Origin: Elymus sibiricus
Lineage: Eukaryota > Streptophyta > Magnoliopsida > Poales > Poaceae
Direction: 5' to 3'
DNA: 64,000 nucleotides
Assembly: GCA_039707655.1 (NCBI GenBank)
Contig: CM077664.1
Location: 25,098,781 to 25,162,780 of the forward strand
Shown here: positions 47,901 to 59,009 of the stretch, one piece after another
Numbering within the stretch: position 1 is the first letter of the stretch
Layout of the letters: every line of letters starts with the position of its first letter
Position numbers and translations under genes: made by a program
The notes under the pieces: model-generated
Seen by the model: only the letters and a program-made list of their open reading frames with translations
Databases searched by the model: none
What the model was told of the DNA's origin: nothing

Positions 47901-49956
47901 ATCTATGATTTGGTCGAACGGGGTAAGGGGAAGCGGTCTTTGGGGCAGGCTTTGTTGAGGTCTTTAAAATCGACACACAAACGCCAGGACCTATCCTTCT
48001 TTGGTACCATAACCAAATTGGCCAGCCAGTCGGGGTGGTTTATATCTCGGATGAACCCTGCCTCCAATAGTTTTGCCAGCTCCTCGCCCATTGCTTGACG
48101 CTTTGGCTTGGAGAAACGCCAAAGTGTTTGCTTGACAGGCTTGTAGCCTTTCAGTATGTTCAAGCTATGCTCTGTGAGCCTACGGGGTATCCCTGCCATG
48201 TCGGAGGGGTGCTAGGCGAATGTATCCCAGTTTTCTTTGAGGAAAGTGCATAGAGCTTCGGCAACCTCTGGGTCGAGGTTAGCCCCTATGGATGCCGTTT
48301 TAGCAGGATCCGTGGGGTGTACTTGAAATTTGACTGTTTCGTCCGCCGGTTTGAAAGAAGTAGACTTCGATCTTTTGTTGAGGACAACATCGTCCGGGTC
48401 GACTTCGGCGCGTAACGCGGTTAGCTCCTCGGCCGCGAAGGCTTTGGCCAGAGTCTTGAGGGCAAGGGACGCCATCTTATTCTCAGCTTTAAGTGCCCTG
48501 TCGGGGTCGCTTGAGATGGTGATGATCCCTTTCGGGCCTGGCATCTTGAGCTTCATGTAGCCGTAGTGCGGCACCGCCTGGAATCTAGAAAAAGCGTCCC
48601 GTCCGAGAAGGGCGTGGTATCCGCTCTTGAAAGGAGCGACGTGGAACGTGATCTCCTTCGAGCGGTAATTATCCGAGGTTCCAAAGACTACGTCCAAGGT
48701 CATTTTTCCGCTACAGCGTGCCTCTCGTCCGGGGACTATACCTTTAAAGGCGGTGGTACTCTGTTCTATGCGCGATTTATCGATGTGCATTTTATCCAGA
48801 GTGTTCGCGTATATTAGATTCAAACTGCTGCCTCCGTCCATAAGGACCTTATGGAGCCGGCAGTTGTCCGCGATAGGGTTGAGGACTAGCGTTCCGGGAC
48901 ACCTATCTGGGGCCGATCTCGGCCGATCGTTATGGTCGAAGGTAATCAGTGTGTCTATCCACACGCCCCGAGATGGTACCTGCCGTACAGAATTGATTTC
49001 TGGTAGGGCCCATTTGCACTGGTTGTTGGACGTGAAGGTCTCGTAGATCATCAGGACTTCGTCTTTGTCTGAGGTCAGTTCAGGGTGGCAGGGGGTGCCC
49101 GCCAGGAGGGCGGGTCCCCCTTTAGCCACCTGCCTCAACACCCAATAGTCGCGAAGGCTGTGAGTCAGGCAAGAGTTAATCAGCACGGCATGGATCGGGC
49201 ATGGTTTATCCAGGATGCCATCCAGAATTGTCCCGGGGTGACCGGAGGTTTTATTCTTCTTCCGAGGTCGATCCTCCGGGGTGTTCCGTTTGCGAGATTC
49301 GCGTTGAAGTGTTGGTTGGTCACGTTTCGGGTAGACATCACAGATCGAGTCCGTGGTTTCCTCGGCCCGCCAGGCGTCTTCGATGGCGCAAAACCGCACC
49401 ACCAGGTTGGTCAATTCCGAGAGTATTTGAACACAGCGACGAGCAAGGGCGTTCGAAATGCCTTTATCCTTGCACCCACGCTGGAAGGCTGCGATTATGT
49501 CAGAGTCCTGGTAGTCCGATATCCTGTCTTTGACAGACGAGAATCTGGTCCAGAAGTGCCTAATCGATTCGTCGGGGAGCTGTTGTACGTACGCAAGGTC
49601 CCAGACATCGGGCGGGCCGAAGTTGTCGGGGTGATACCCCGCATGAGAGGTGAGTGGACGAGTTCCGATCTCTAAATACCGTGGGTCCAAAACCCATTTA
49701 TCCTCGTCAAGTGTCGGATCAGCGGCCGTTGGTCCGGCCGGGTCGATTCGAAGATCAGTCCTCTGGACCGCTGGCAGGCCGCCGTCTGACTCACTTTCCA
49801 AAAAGTACCCTAGCCCTTGTCCTTAGGGGAATTACCCGCAGGAGCCCAAGGGGGGTTGCGATTTGCCTCCAATTCATGTGGAGGCGTCCTCATGCTCGAT
49901 ACTTTGGGCATGGAGGTCAGACCTACAGGCTTGGGGCCGTTAACTGGTGATTCCAT
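44997..49956 (-). pseudogene. gag-pol of element D, Tat lineage, broken
   Basis: Minus strand, right to left. The gag part has DNFGPPDVWDLAYVQQLPDE and RDSDIIAAF-like text (about 49640-49480). The protease uses DGGSS (LMDGGSSLNLIY, about 48850-48815). Reverse transcriptase has FSGYHQIKM and YVDD (47665-47690). It is followed by the usual RNase H and then a second, archaeal-type RNase H (MYFDGSKM at 46799, EYEALL, VRGDSN), a Tat-lineage hallmark. Integrase is the 345-codon frame 46034-44997 with CPGCQLF, DMVGPLKGG, IIDNGT and QSNGQVERANG. Damage: frameshifts near 49820, 47915 and 46850 (the last from a 94-base duplication); stops at 48212 (TAG), 47641 (TAG), 47221 (TAG), 46368 (TGA) and 46086 (TGA). 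Coding sequence is open upstream of the ATG up to the LTR edge at 50003. Confidence 0.88.
46807..46941 (-). repeat. Internal duplication in gag-pol of element D
   Basis: A 41-base block (46807-46847) is repeated at 46901-46941, offset 94. Between them GCTTCGGTCCATTCG occurs twice in tandem. The offset is not a multiple of three and separates the two RNase H parts into different frames. Confidence 0.9.
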
Positions 49957-50003
49957 CAATCCTCCTGTTGATCGCACAGCGGAATTCTCAATGAAAGCAG
50001 CAG

Positions 50004-50494
50004 TGTCGGTGTCAAAACTGGCAGACCTCGGGGTAGGGGGTCCCGAGTTGTGGATCGTGGGTCAATGGTAACAGAGACAAGGGAGACGATGTTTACCCAG
50101 GTTTTGGCCCTCTTGATGGAGGTAAAACCCTACGTCCTGCTCTTGTTTATATTGATGAAGATGTATCGAATACAGAGTTGATCTACCTCGAGATCGTAAT
50201 GTGTGTCTAACTCTAGGGCTAGGTGAATGATGTTGCGTTGATCTCCCCCCTACGGGCTAAACCCTATGGCTTATATACACGCCAGGGAGGGTATCAAGGG
50301 TTACAAGGTCGGTAACTAGGAGTAAGGCGGTAGGAGAGATCTTGGCGTACACGTCAAGTCTTCGGTGGAGGCAGTCTTGATCACGCCTCCTGTGTACGGC
50401 CACCAGAGTCCACCTTGATCACGTATGAGGGCTCCTCGGCCCAACCGAAGAGACGGCTAGCTAGGTTAGCACCCCCTAATCCAGGACACCATCA
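50004..50494 (-). repeat. 5' LTR of element D (491 bp)
   Basis: On the plus strand it runs from TGTCGGTGTC to GACACCATCA; on the minus strand it starts TGATGGTGTCC. Confidence 0.92.
50270..50277 (-). promoter_or_regulatory. TATA box of element D
   Basis: TATATAAG on the minus strand in the 5' LTR, oriented toward gag. A matching copy lies near 40890-40897 in the other LTR. Confidence 0.6.
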
Positions 50495-50499
50495 CCAAG
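50495..50499. repeat. Target site duplication of element D, right copy
   Basis: CCAAG, identical to 40618-40622. Confidence 0.9.
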
Positions 50500-50507
50500 T
50501 TATTCCA

Positions 50508-50753
50508 GATGAGTCTACTATATCTACCCATATGCGGTATTACCCTACCGTTCTAAGTAAATTGCATGTGCCACCTCTAAATATTCAAATGAACATCTGT
50601 TTTGTGTGCCCGTACCGCTCATGCAGTGACAGGGGGCGGTCAATATCTTCCATGCTAAGCGGGTTATTCTCATGATGAGTCTACTATATCTACCCATATG
50701 CGGTATTACCCTACCGTTCTAAGTAAATTGCATGTGCCACCTCTAAATATTCA
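50508..50753 (+). repeat. Direct duplication in the 3' interior of element E
   Basis: About 80 bases starting GATGAGTCTACTATATC at 50508 recur at 50674, offset 166. The stretch between them includes CCGTACCGCTCATGCAGTGA. The rest of 50754-51580 is untranslated E interior without a recognised gene. Confidence 0.9.
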
Positions 50754-51580
50754 CTTGTCCTTGCACGAGAGAGGTTGGTAATCGGGATGCCGAGTCCCAT
50801 GATTAAAATTGCAAAATAATAAAACAAACTCCCCCGGAAAGTTGTTGGCATGGAGGGCACCCGAGGATTCGGCTAGCCATGGCTTGTGTTTGTTGGTGGA
50901 GGGGGAGTAAACTTTTCTTTACCGCTTGGGAACCGCTGCTAATTTGTTTAGCATGGAAGATACTGAAAACTCTCGATCGTGACGTTGACAGGAAAGGCAT
51001 ACCTCCCAAAATTACATTTATCTCTAATTTAAACTCTAAGCTCTGGCACCTCTGCAAATCCCTACTTCCCGCTGCGAAGGGCCCATCTATTTACTTTTAT
51101 GTTATTTTATTTTTATTGTTGAGTCACCACCTTCTCAAACAAGCACCAGTCCTGAGAGCTCTATTGTCATTCTCATGCATTGTGTATAGTTAATGTTGTG
51201 TGCATCATGACTAGATCTCTTCTACCATGAATTACAATGTTTAGTCGCTGCTTGAACTTTGGAGGTGCTCTTCATTTATGTTTTGTGGTCTCAGAAAGGC
51301 CTAGTGAGATACCATGTTGTCATATTATATCATGATTGTTTTGACAAAGTGTTGGCATTTGAAATATCTTATTATTGATCGCTAGTTGATTATGCCATTG
51401 ATACGAGTGAATATAATTTCTAAGAGTTATCATTTGCATGGTTAGTTATAATCTTTGCTGAAACCCTGGGTATTATTTAAGCATATATATAGATACAAGA
51501 ACAAAAGAGTTTGTAAAAGTTTTTCTTTATCACTTTCAGTTTGTCAACTGAATTGCTTGAGGACAAGCAATGAGTTAAGC

Positions 51581-51589
51581 TTGGGGGAG
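51581..51589 (+). other. Polypurine tract of element E
   Basis: TTGGGGGAG directly before the LTR start TGATACATCTCC. Confidence 0.75.
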
Positions 51590-51915
51590 TTGATACATCT
51601 CCGTCGTATCTACTTTTCCAAACACTTTTGCTCTTGTTTTGGACTCTAATTTGCATGATTTGAATGAAACTAACCCGGACTGACACTGTTTTCAGCAGAA
51701 CTACCATGGTGTTGTTTTTTGTGCAGAAATAAAAGTTCTCAAAATTGGACGAAACTTTTTGGAGATTTTTTATGGAATAAATAAAAAATACTGGAGCCAA
51801 GATCCACTGGAGGGGGGCCACCTGCTGCCCACGAGGCACCAGGGCGCGCCACCCCCCTGGCGCACCCTGGTGGCTTGTGGGGCCCACGTGGCTCCGCTGA
51901 CCCTAATCTCAGGCA

Positions 51916-51922
51916 TATAAAT
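51916..51922 (+). promoter_or_regulatory. TATA box of element E LTR
   Basis: TATAAAT, followed by TCA. The same TATAAATTCA core occurs on the minus strand in the LTRs of F and G. Confidence 0.6.
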
Positions 51923-52726
51923 TCACAATTCTAGAGAAAAAATAAGAGAGGAAGCTTCATCACGTTTCATGATACGGAGCCGCCGCCACCTCCTGTTCTT
52001 CATCGGGAGGCTAGATCCGGAGTCCGTTTGGGGCTCCGGAGAGGGGGGTCTTCCTTCATCGTCATCATCAACCATCCTCTATCACCAATTTCATGATGCT
52101 CACCGCCGGGAGTGAGTTATTCCTTTGTAGGCTTGCTGGACGGTGATTGGTTGAATGAGATTAATCATGTAATCGAGTTAGTTTTGTTAGGGCTTGATCC
52201 CTAGTATCCACTATGTTCTAAGATTGATGTTGCTATGACTTTGCTATGCTTAATACTTGTCACTAGGGCCCGAGTGCCATGATTTCAGATCTGAACCCTT
52301 TATGTTTTCATGAATATATTTGTGTTCTTGATCCGATCTTGCAAGTTATATGCACTTGCTATGTGTTATGATCCGCATTCCCCAAGGTGACAATAATTGG
52401 GATTCTTTTCGGTGATTACCGTAGTTTGAGGAGTTCATATATTCACTATGTGTTAATGCTTTGTTCCGGTTCTCTATTAAAAGGAGGCACTAATATCCCT
52501 TAGTTTCCTTATGGACCCCGCTGCCACGGGAGGGTAGGACAAAAGATGTCATGCAAGTTCTTATCGCAAGCACGTATGACTATATACGGAATACATGCCT
52601 ACATTACATTGATGAATTGGAGCTAGATCTGTGTCGCCCTAGGTTATGACTGTTGCATGATGAATGTTATCCAATATAATCACCGATCCAATGCCTACAA
52701 GTTTTTCACATATGGTTCTTTGCTAA

Positions 52727-52850
52727 GTTACTATAGTTGCGACTACTATCACAATTGCTACAAAACTATTACTGCTACCGTTACTGTTACTACTATTGCT
52801 ATTGCTATCAAACTACCATACTATTGTGCTACTGATCACTCTGCTGCAGA
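52727..52850. repeat. Degenerate trinucleotide-rich run in LTR E
   Basis: Repeated ACT, ATT and GCT triplets (for example TTACTGTTACTACTATTGCT) without a perfect unit. Confidence 0.7.
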
Positions 52851-52998
52851 TATTTAGTCTCCAGGTGTGGTTGAATTGACAACTCAACTTCTAATACTTG
52901 CAAATATTCTTTGCCTCCCCTTGTGTCGAATCAATAAATTTGGGTTAAATACTCTACCCTCGAAAACTGTTGCGATCCCCTATACTTGTGGGTTATCA

Positions 52999-53592
52999 GG
53001 TGCCACATAGGATGGCCTCGGTGCATATCCGGGTGGAAGAGCGGTCTTCGGAACCCAAATCCGGCGCTTCTGAGAGCTAGAGCCGGAGGGAGAACCCAAG
53101 TCACGGGTGTGCTTACGAGACTCCTCGTAAGTGAGCTAAGATGTCTCTGCATTAATGACCTTGTTCACAAGAGCCTGGAAAGTATCGCAATGGTGTAAGT
53201 GAAGATCATGGCGCAACTTAGGGTTGAGACCTTCCAGAACCTAGCCTGCTTCTAGGCGTTTGTGGACACCTCCTCTGTGGCATAGCGGGCGAGGTTCCCA
53301 AACTCTCTACTGTAAGCATCAACATCCATCTTGCCCTGGATGAAATTACAGAACTCTTCCCTCTTGCAGTCAATGAGAGCCTAAGGAATGTGATGCTCGC
53401 GAAAAACCTCTATGAAATCTCCACAGGCAGGAATCTGGCCAGCTGGAAGCATAGCCTCATAGTTCTTCCACCACAGACTGGCAGGACCCTCCAGGTGATA
53501 TGTAGCATAGCAGACCTTGTCACCTTCAGCCACGTTCGCGGAACGCAGCTTAAGAGTGATGCTACGGGGCCAATCATCTGCATCGAGTGGCT
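52999..53592 (-). pseudogene. Fragment K: gag of a chromodomain-type Gypsy element
   Basis: On the minus strand the sequence begins at LDADDWPRSITLK (just inside 53592) and continues HLEGPASLWWKNYEAM, FREHHIP and EFGNLARYATEEV. This is the middle of a retrotransposon gag domain. A later piece in another frame (RKHTRDLGS ... PRPSYVAP, about 53120-53000) is the usual gag C-terminal linker. TAG stops after HHIP and after STNA, and a frameshift near 53200, inactivate it. It is cut on the right by the LTR of G inside gag and on the left by the LTR of E. It is the oldest layer in the right half of the window. Confidence 0.8.
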
Positions 53593-54828
53593 TGCTACTT
53601 GTAGTCAGCGTTGGTATTTCCCCGAAGAGGAGACGATGATGCAGTATAGTAGAGATAAGTATTTCCCTCAGTTAAGAACCAAGGTTATCAATCCAGTAAG
53701 AGAACCAAGCAAAATTCCGTTAAGCGCACCTGCACACAGAAAAGCAAACACTTGCACCCAACGCAAAAAAGAGGGTTGTCAATCCCCTTAGCGGTTAATT
53801 GCAAGGATTAAATCTTATCGAGGTAAATAGATAAACTAAAATACTAATTAAAATAAAAGTAAATAAATTTCAGCAAGGTATTTTTAGGTTTTTTATATGA
53901 TAAAGATAGACCCGGAGACCATAGTTTTCACTAGAGGCTTCTCTCTTGAGCGCATAAACATACGATGGGTAAACAAATTACTGTTGGGCAATTGATAGAA
54001 AAGCAAATAATTATGACGAATTCATGGAAATGATCATGTATATAGGCATCACGTCCGAGACAAGTAAACCGACTCCTGCCTGCATCTACTGCTATTACTC
54101 CACCCATCGACCGCTATCCAGCATGCATCTAGGGTATTAAGTATGAAACAGAGTAACGCCTTAAGCAAGATGACATGATGTAGAGACGAAAATTCAAGCA
54201 ATATGAATAAACCCCATCTTTTTATCCTTAATGGCCACAATACAAATACGTGTCATGTCCCTTTCTGTCACTGGGATTGAGCACCGCAAGATTGAACCCA
54301 TCACAAAACACCTCTCCCATTGCAAGATAAATCAATGTAGTAGGCCAAACCAAATCGATAGATCGGAGAGAAATACAAAGCTATAACAATCATGCATAAA
54401 AGAGTTTAGAGAAGACTCAAATATTTCTCATGAATAATCTGATCATAAACTGACAATTCATCGAATCCCAACAAACACACCGCAAAAGAAGATTACATCG
54501 GATAGAACTCCAAGAACATCGAGGAGAACATTGTATTGAAGATCAAAGAGAGAGAAGAAGCCATCTAGCTACCAGCTATGGACCCGTAGGTCTGTGGTAA
54601 ACTACTCACACATCATCGGAAGGGCAGCAAGGCTGATGTAGAAGCCCTCCGTGATCGATTCCCCCTCCGACAGAGTACCGGAAAAGGCCTCCAGATGGGA
54701 TCGCGGAAGAACAGAGGCTTGCGGCAGTGGAAAGGTTTTCTCTTCTGGGTCTCTGGGGGTTTCCCAATATTTGTGAATTTATAGAAGTGGAATTAGGTCA
54801 AACCGAGTCACGTGGCCCCACAATGCAG
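53593..54828 (-). repeat. LTR of G, left piece
   Basis: It begins TGCTACTTGTAG on the plus strand and is colinear with the LTRs of F. A TATA core GAATTTATAG (minus strand TATAAATTC) lies at 54775-54784. It stops where F begins. Confidence 0.88.
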
Positions 54829-56391
54829 TGCTACTTATAGCTTGCGTTGGTATTTCCCCGAAGAGGAAGGGATGATGCAGCACAGTAGAGATAAGTATTT
54901 CCCTCAGTTATGAAACCAAGGTTATTCAACCAGTAGGAGAATCACGCAACATCTCGTTAGCAGCACCTGCACACAAACAACAAATCCTTGCACCGAACGC
55001 CAACGAGAGGTTGTCAATCTCTCGGCGGTCAATTGCAAGATTAAATTGTATTTGATAGATAAATAGACTGAAACAAAAATAAAAAGTAAATTAAATAAAA
55101 TAAAATGGCAGCAAATTTTTTAGGGTTTTAGTAATATGATTTAGATAGACCCGGGGGCCATAGGTTTCACTAGAGGCTTCTCTCAAGAAAATAGCATACG
55201 GTTGGTAGACAAATTACTATTGGGCAATTGATAGAAAAGTAAATAATCATGACGATATCCAAGGCAATGATCATGTATATAGGCATCACGTACGAGACAA
55301 GTAGACCGACTCCTGCCTGCATCTACTACTATTACTCCACACATCGACCGCTATCCAGCATGCATCTAGTGTATTAAGTCCATAAAGAACGGAGTAACGC
55401 CTTAAGAACGATGACATGATGTAGACAAGATAAACTCACGTATGAATAAACCCCATGTTTTTACCCTTAATAGCAACGATACATATGGGTCATGTCCCTT
55501 TCTGTCACTGGGATTGAGCACCGCAAGATTGAACCCATTACAAAGCACCTCTTCCCATGGCAAGATAAATCAATGTAGTTGGCCAAACCAAATCAATAGA
55601 TCGGAGAAGAAATATGAGGCTATAATAATCATGCATAAAAGAGTGCAGCAAAGACTCAAATAATATTCACGGATAATCTGATCATAAACTCACAATTTAT
55701 CGGATCCCAACAAACACACCGCAAAAAGTGATTACATCGGATAGAACTCCAAGAACATCGAGGAGAACATTGTATTCAAGATCAATAAGAGAGAAGTAGC
55801 CATCTAGCTACTGCCTATGGACCCGAAGGTCTATGGTAAACTACTCACGCATCATCGGAAGGGCAGCAAGGTTGATGAAGAGCCCCTCCGTGATCGATTC
55901 CCCCTCCGGCGGAGTACCGGAGAAGGCCTCTAGATGGGATCTCTGTGGAACAGAAACTTCCGGCGGCGGAAAAAGTATTTCGTGGACTCCCCTGAGGGTT
56001 TCTGATTTTTCCTGAATTTATAGTGGTGGAATTAGGTCAAACGGAGCAAAGGGGGGCCCACGAGGCACCAGGGCGCGCCTGCCCCCCCCAGGCGCGCCCT
56101 GGTGGCTCATGGCCACCTCCTGGGTCATCTGGCCCTCTCCCGCAGCTTCTAGTGTTTATCTTGTCCAGAAAAAAATTCCAAAAAGTTTCGTGGCATTTGG
56201 ACTTCGTTTGGTATTGATTTTCTGTAAAACAAAAATAGGGCAGAAAACAACAACTGGCACTGAGCACTAAGTTAATAGGTTAGTCTCCAAAAATAATATA
56301 TAATTGCTGTAAATGATTATAAAAACATCCAAGATTGATAATATAACCGCATGGAACAATAAAAAATTATAGATACGTTGGAGACGTATCA
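54829..56391 (-). repeat. 3' LTR of F (1563 bp)
   Basis: On the minus strand it starts TGATACGTCTCCAACGTATC and ends AAGTAGCA. A GC-rich GGCGCGCC stretch lies near 56075. Confidence 0.9.
56014..56023 (-). promoter_or_regulatory. TATA box in LTR of F (left copy)
   Basis: CTATAAATTC on the minus strand. The right-hand LTR copy is at 61281-61290. Confidence 0.6.
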
Positions 56392-57718
56392 GCATCCCCA
56401 AGCTTAATTCCTGCTCGTCCTCGAGTAGGTAAATGATAAAAACAGAATTTGTGATGTGGAATGCTGCCTAACATATTCATCACATATTCTTTTCTTTTGT
56501 AGCATGGACATTGGACTTGAATGATTCAAAGAAATAGTCTATAATTTGACATGAAAATATAAATACTCAAGCATGCTAACAAGCAACCATGTCTTTCAAA
56601 ATATCAACGCTAAAGAAATTTATCCCTAGCCCATTATGCTCAATGATTGATCCATTCATGAAACACACTCAAATATTAGCTACATCCAATGCACAAGTAT
56701 GGCAATAGTGCTTTGGTGCTTTATAAGAGAAGATGGAGACTCAAGAAAAATAAAAATTGCATAAGAGTAAATAGATAGGCCCATCGCAGAGGGAAGCAGA
56801 GATTTGTCAAATGTGCCAGAGCTCAAGGCTTAAATTAGAGAGATAAAAATATTTTGAGAGGCATGCTTTTCCTGTCAACGAAAGCGATCGAGAATTCCCA
56901 ATATTTTCCATGCTAGACACATCGTAGGTGGTTCCCAAACAGAAAGTAAAGTTTATTTCCTTTCCACCATTCTTTCACAATCCATGGCTAGCCGTATCCA
57001 CGGGGGCCCTCCAAACCAACACTTTCCAAGGAATTTTGTTGTTATAAATTTTGATTTCATTGTGGGACTGGGCATCCCTATTACCAACCATTCTCTCGTG
57101 CAATGACAAGCGAATAAACACTCATCGTGAGAATAACACACCTAGCATGCAAAATAATGGCCACCCCCTGCCGCTTCATGAGCGGTACGGGCACACAAAA
57201 AGGAAAAATTATTTTGAAAATTAGAGTTGGCACACGCAAATTTACTTGGAATGGCATTGAAATACCGCATATAGGTAGATATAGTGGACTCATTTGGCAC
57301 AACTTGGGTTTAAGGATTTTGGATGCACAAGCAGTATTTCCGCTTAGTACAAACGAAGGCTAGCAAAAGATTGAGAAGCAACCAACCAAAAAAGGAAAAA
57401 CGGTCATAAACATGCATTGAACATAACTAACACCGAATAATGAACCATAAGTAGGATATAATTTCATTGCATAACTATTGAATTAACGTGCATGCATAGG
57501 GAATCACAAACCTTAACACTAATATTCTTACTAAATCACAATTGCTCACTAACATGACTCACATATTATCATTTCCATATCGCAAAACTTTTGCAAGGAA
57601 TCACACTCATCATATCCAATGATCTATATGAAAGTTTTTATTTATATCCCTCTTGAATATTCATCACTTTGGGACCAAATTCATATCTTGTGCAAATTAC
57701 CGTTACTATTGTCAACTT
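56392..57718 (-). other. 3' untranslated interior of F
   Basis: It begins with the CATCCCCAAGCTTAATTCC polypurine complement next to the LTR. It shares blocks with the 3' interiors of G and, in reverse orientation, of E (for example GAGCGGTACGGGCACAC near 57180). No gene is recognised; the short frames here on both strands are not supported. Confidence 0.6.
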
Positions 57719-58085
57719 TCAAAAAGATATAAGTGAAGCATGAGAGTGTAGATATTTCTTCAAAATTTTAATCTTATCAATTCTCAAAATAATATAAGTG
57801 AAGCATGAGAATTCATTTCTTCAAAATTTCAATCTTATCAATTCTCAAAATAATATAAGTGAAGCATGAGAATTCATTTCTTCAAAATTTTAATCAACTC
57901 TCAAAATAATATAAGTGAAGCATGAGAGTTTATTTCTTCAAAATTTTAATCAACTCTCAAAATAATATAAGTGAATCATGAGAGTTTATTTATTCAAAAT
58001 ATAGCCACCGCCGTGCTCAAAAAAGTTTAAGTGAAGCACTAGAGCAACTGCCTAGCTCAAAAAATTTAAGTGAAGCACATAGAGT
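57719..58085. repeat. Tandem repeat array in F
   Basis: The core ATAAGTGAAGCATGAGA recurs at about 57728, 57794, 57855, 57913 and 57967, with spacing shrinking from 66 to 54. Two diverged units follow to 58085. A related array is at 63855-64000 in G. Confidence 0.9.
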
Positions 58086-58274
58086 ATTCTAACAAATTAT
58101 GATAACGTGTGGCTCTCTCAAGATAGGTGTGTTCAGCAAGGATGATTGTGACAAACTAAAAAGCAAACAAAGCAAAGAGTCATATAATACAAGATGCTCC
58201 AAGCAAAACTCATATCATGTGACGAATAAAAATATAGCTCCAAGTAAAATTACCGATGGTTGGTAGAAGAAAGA

Positions 58275-58298
58275 GGGGATGCCTTCCGAGGCATCCCC
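58275..58298. other. Perfect hairpin in F
   Basis: GGGGATGCCT - TCCG - AGGCATCCCC, a ten-base stem with a four-base loop. A shorter relative (GGTGCCT-C-AGGCATC) lies about 60 bases downstream. The rest of 58086-59009 shows no gene. Confidence 0.8.
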
Positions 58299-59009
58299 AA
58301 GCTTAGACGCTTGAGTCTTCCTAGAATATTACCTTGGGGTGCCTCAGGCATCCCCAAGGTTAGGATTTGGCTACTCCTTATTCATTCATCCATCGTGATC
58401 TCACCCAAAACTTGAAAACTTCAATCACACAAAACTCAATAAAACGTTCATGAGATCCGTTTGTATAACAAAATAAATCACTACTTTAAGTAATGTTGCA
58501 AACCAATTCATATTTTATTTCTGCATTCTACCTACTGTACTCTAACTTCACCATGGCTTATACCCCCCGATACAATCCATAGATTCATCAAAACAAGCAA
58601 GTAGTGCATCAAAAATAGAATCTGTCAAAAACAGAACAGTCTATAGAAATCTATTTAAAATCTATACTTCTATAACTCCAAATATTCTGAAAAATTATAA
58701 AAACGTGGGCAATTCATATACCAATACTGTGTAAAAATTTCAGATTTTTCTGACGCTCCAGTACAGAAACAAAATTCGGGCACTGGACGCAAAACTTTCT
58801 GTTTTCCAAACAGCATCAATTATATTATCTTCCAAATCATCCTAAAGGTATTACTTGGCACAAACACTAATTAAAAACACAAAAACACATTCATAAAAGT
58901 AGCATAAAAGTCAAAACACACAATAACAGAAAAAATTTATTTTATTCATTGGGTTGCCTCCCAACAAGCGCTATTGTTTTATGCCCCTAGCTAAGCATAA
59001 CGCATAATT

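Larger units (their letters stand above)
40623..50494 (-). mobile_element. Element D: Tat-lineage Gypsy element with antisense gene
   Basis: LTRs of 491 bp each flank a minus-strand gag-pol (from about 49956 down to 44997) and a plus-strand gene (41448-44250) beyond the integrase. On the minus strand each LTR reads TGATGGTGTCC ... GACACCGACA. The LTRs differ at about 19 bases and two one-base indels by eye, near 4 percent. The 5 bp duplication CCAAG shows a clean insertion into E. No PBS is visible next to the 5' LTR (right side), where coding sequence runs up to the LTR, so the 5' leader has been deleted. Confidence 0.9.
40228..52998 (+). mobile_element. Element E: 3' part of an Athila-like Gypsy element
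   Basis: Pieces of its 3' untranslated interior lie at 40228-40622 and 50495-51590, separated by element D, and its 3' LTR is 51591-52998. The interior pieces hold no open gene. The arrangement AAGCTTGGGGGAG-TTGATAC at the interior-LTR junction is typical of Triticeae Athila-like elements. The left end is cut by LTR H. E is inserted in gag fragment K, and the five bases after it are GGTGC. Elements F and G carry related 3' interiors in the opposite orientation. Confidence 0.75.
51591..52998 (+). repeat. 3' LTR of element E (1408 bp)
   Basis: It opens TGATACATCTCCGTCGTATC and closes GTGGGTTATCA. It contains the GGCGCGCC-type stretch near 51843, a TATA box at 51916 and a run of ACT/ATT/GCT triplets (52727-52850). 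Confidence 0.88.

Noticed and set aside
49085..49675. 196-codon plus-strand frame
   Set aside because: It is the reverse of the gag region of element D, where the minus strand has clear family motifs.
53390..53791. 133-codon plus-strand frame
   Set aside because: It spans the junction between gag fragment K and the LTR of G; the true coding strand of K is minus.
57719..58085. Possible CRISPR-like array
   Set aside because: Units are diverged, spacing drifts and there are no unique spacers. This is a simple tandem repeat in a plant retrotransposon.
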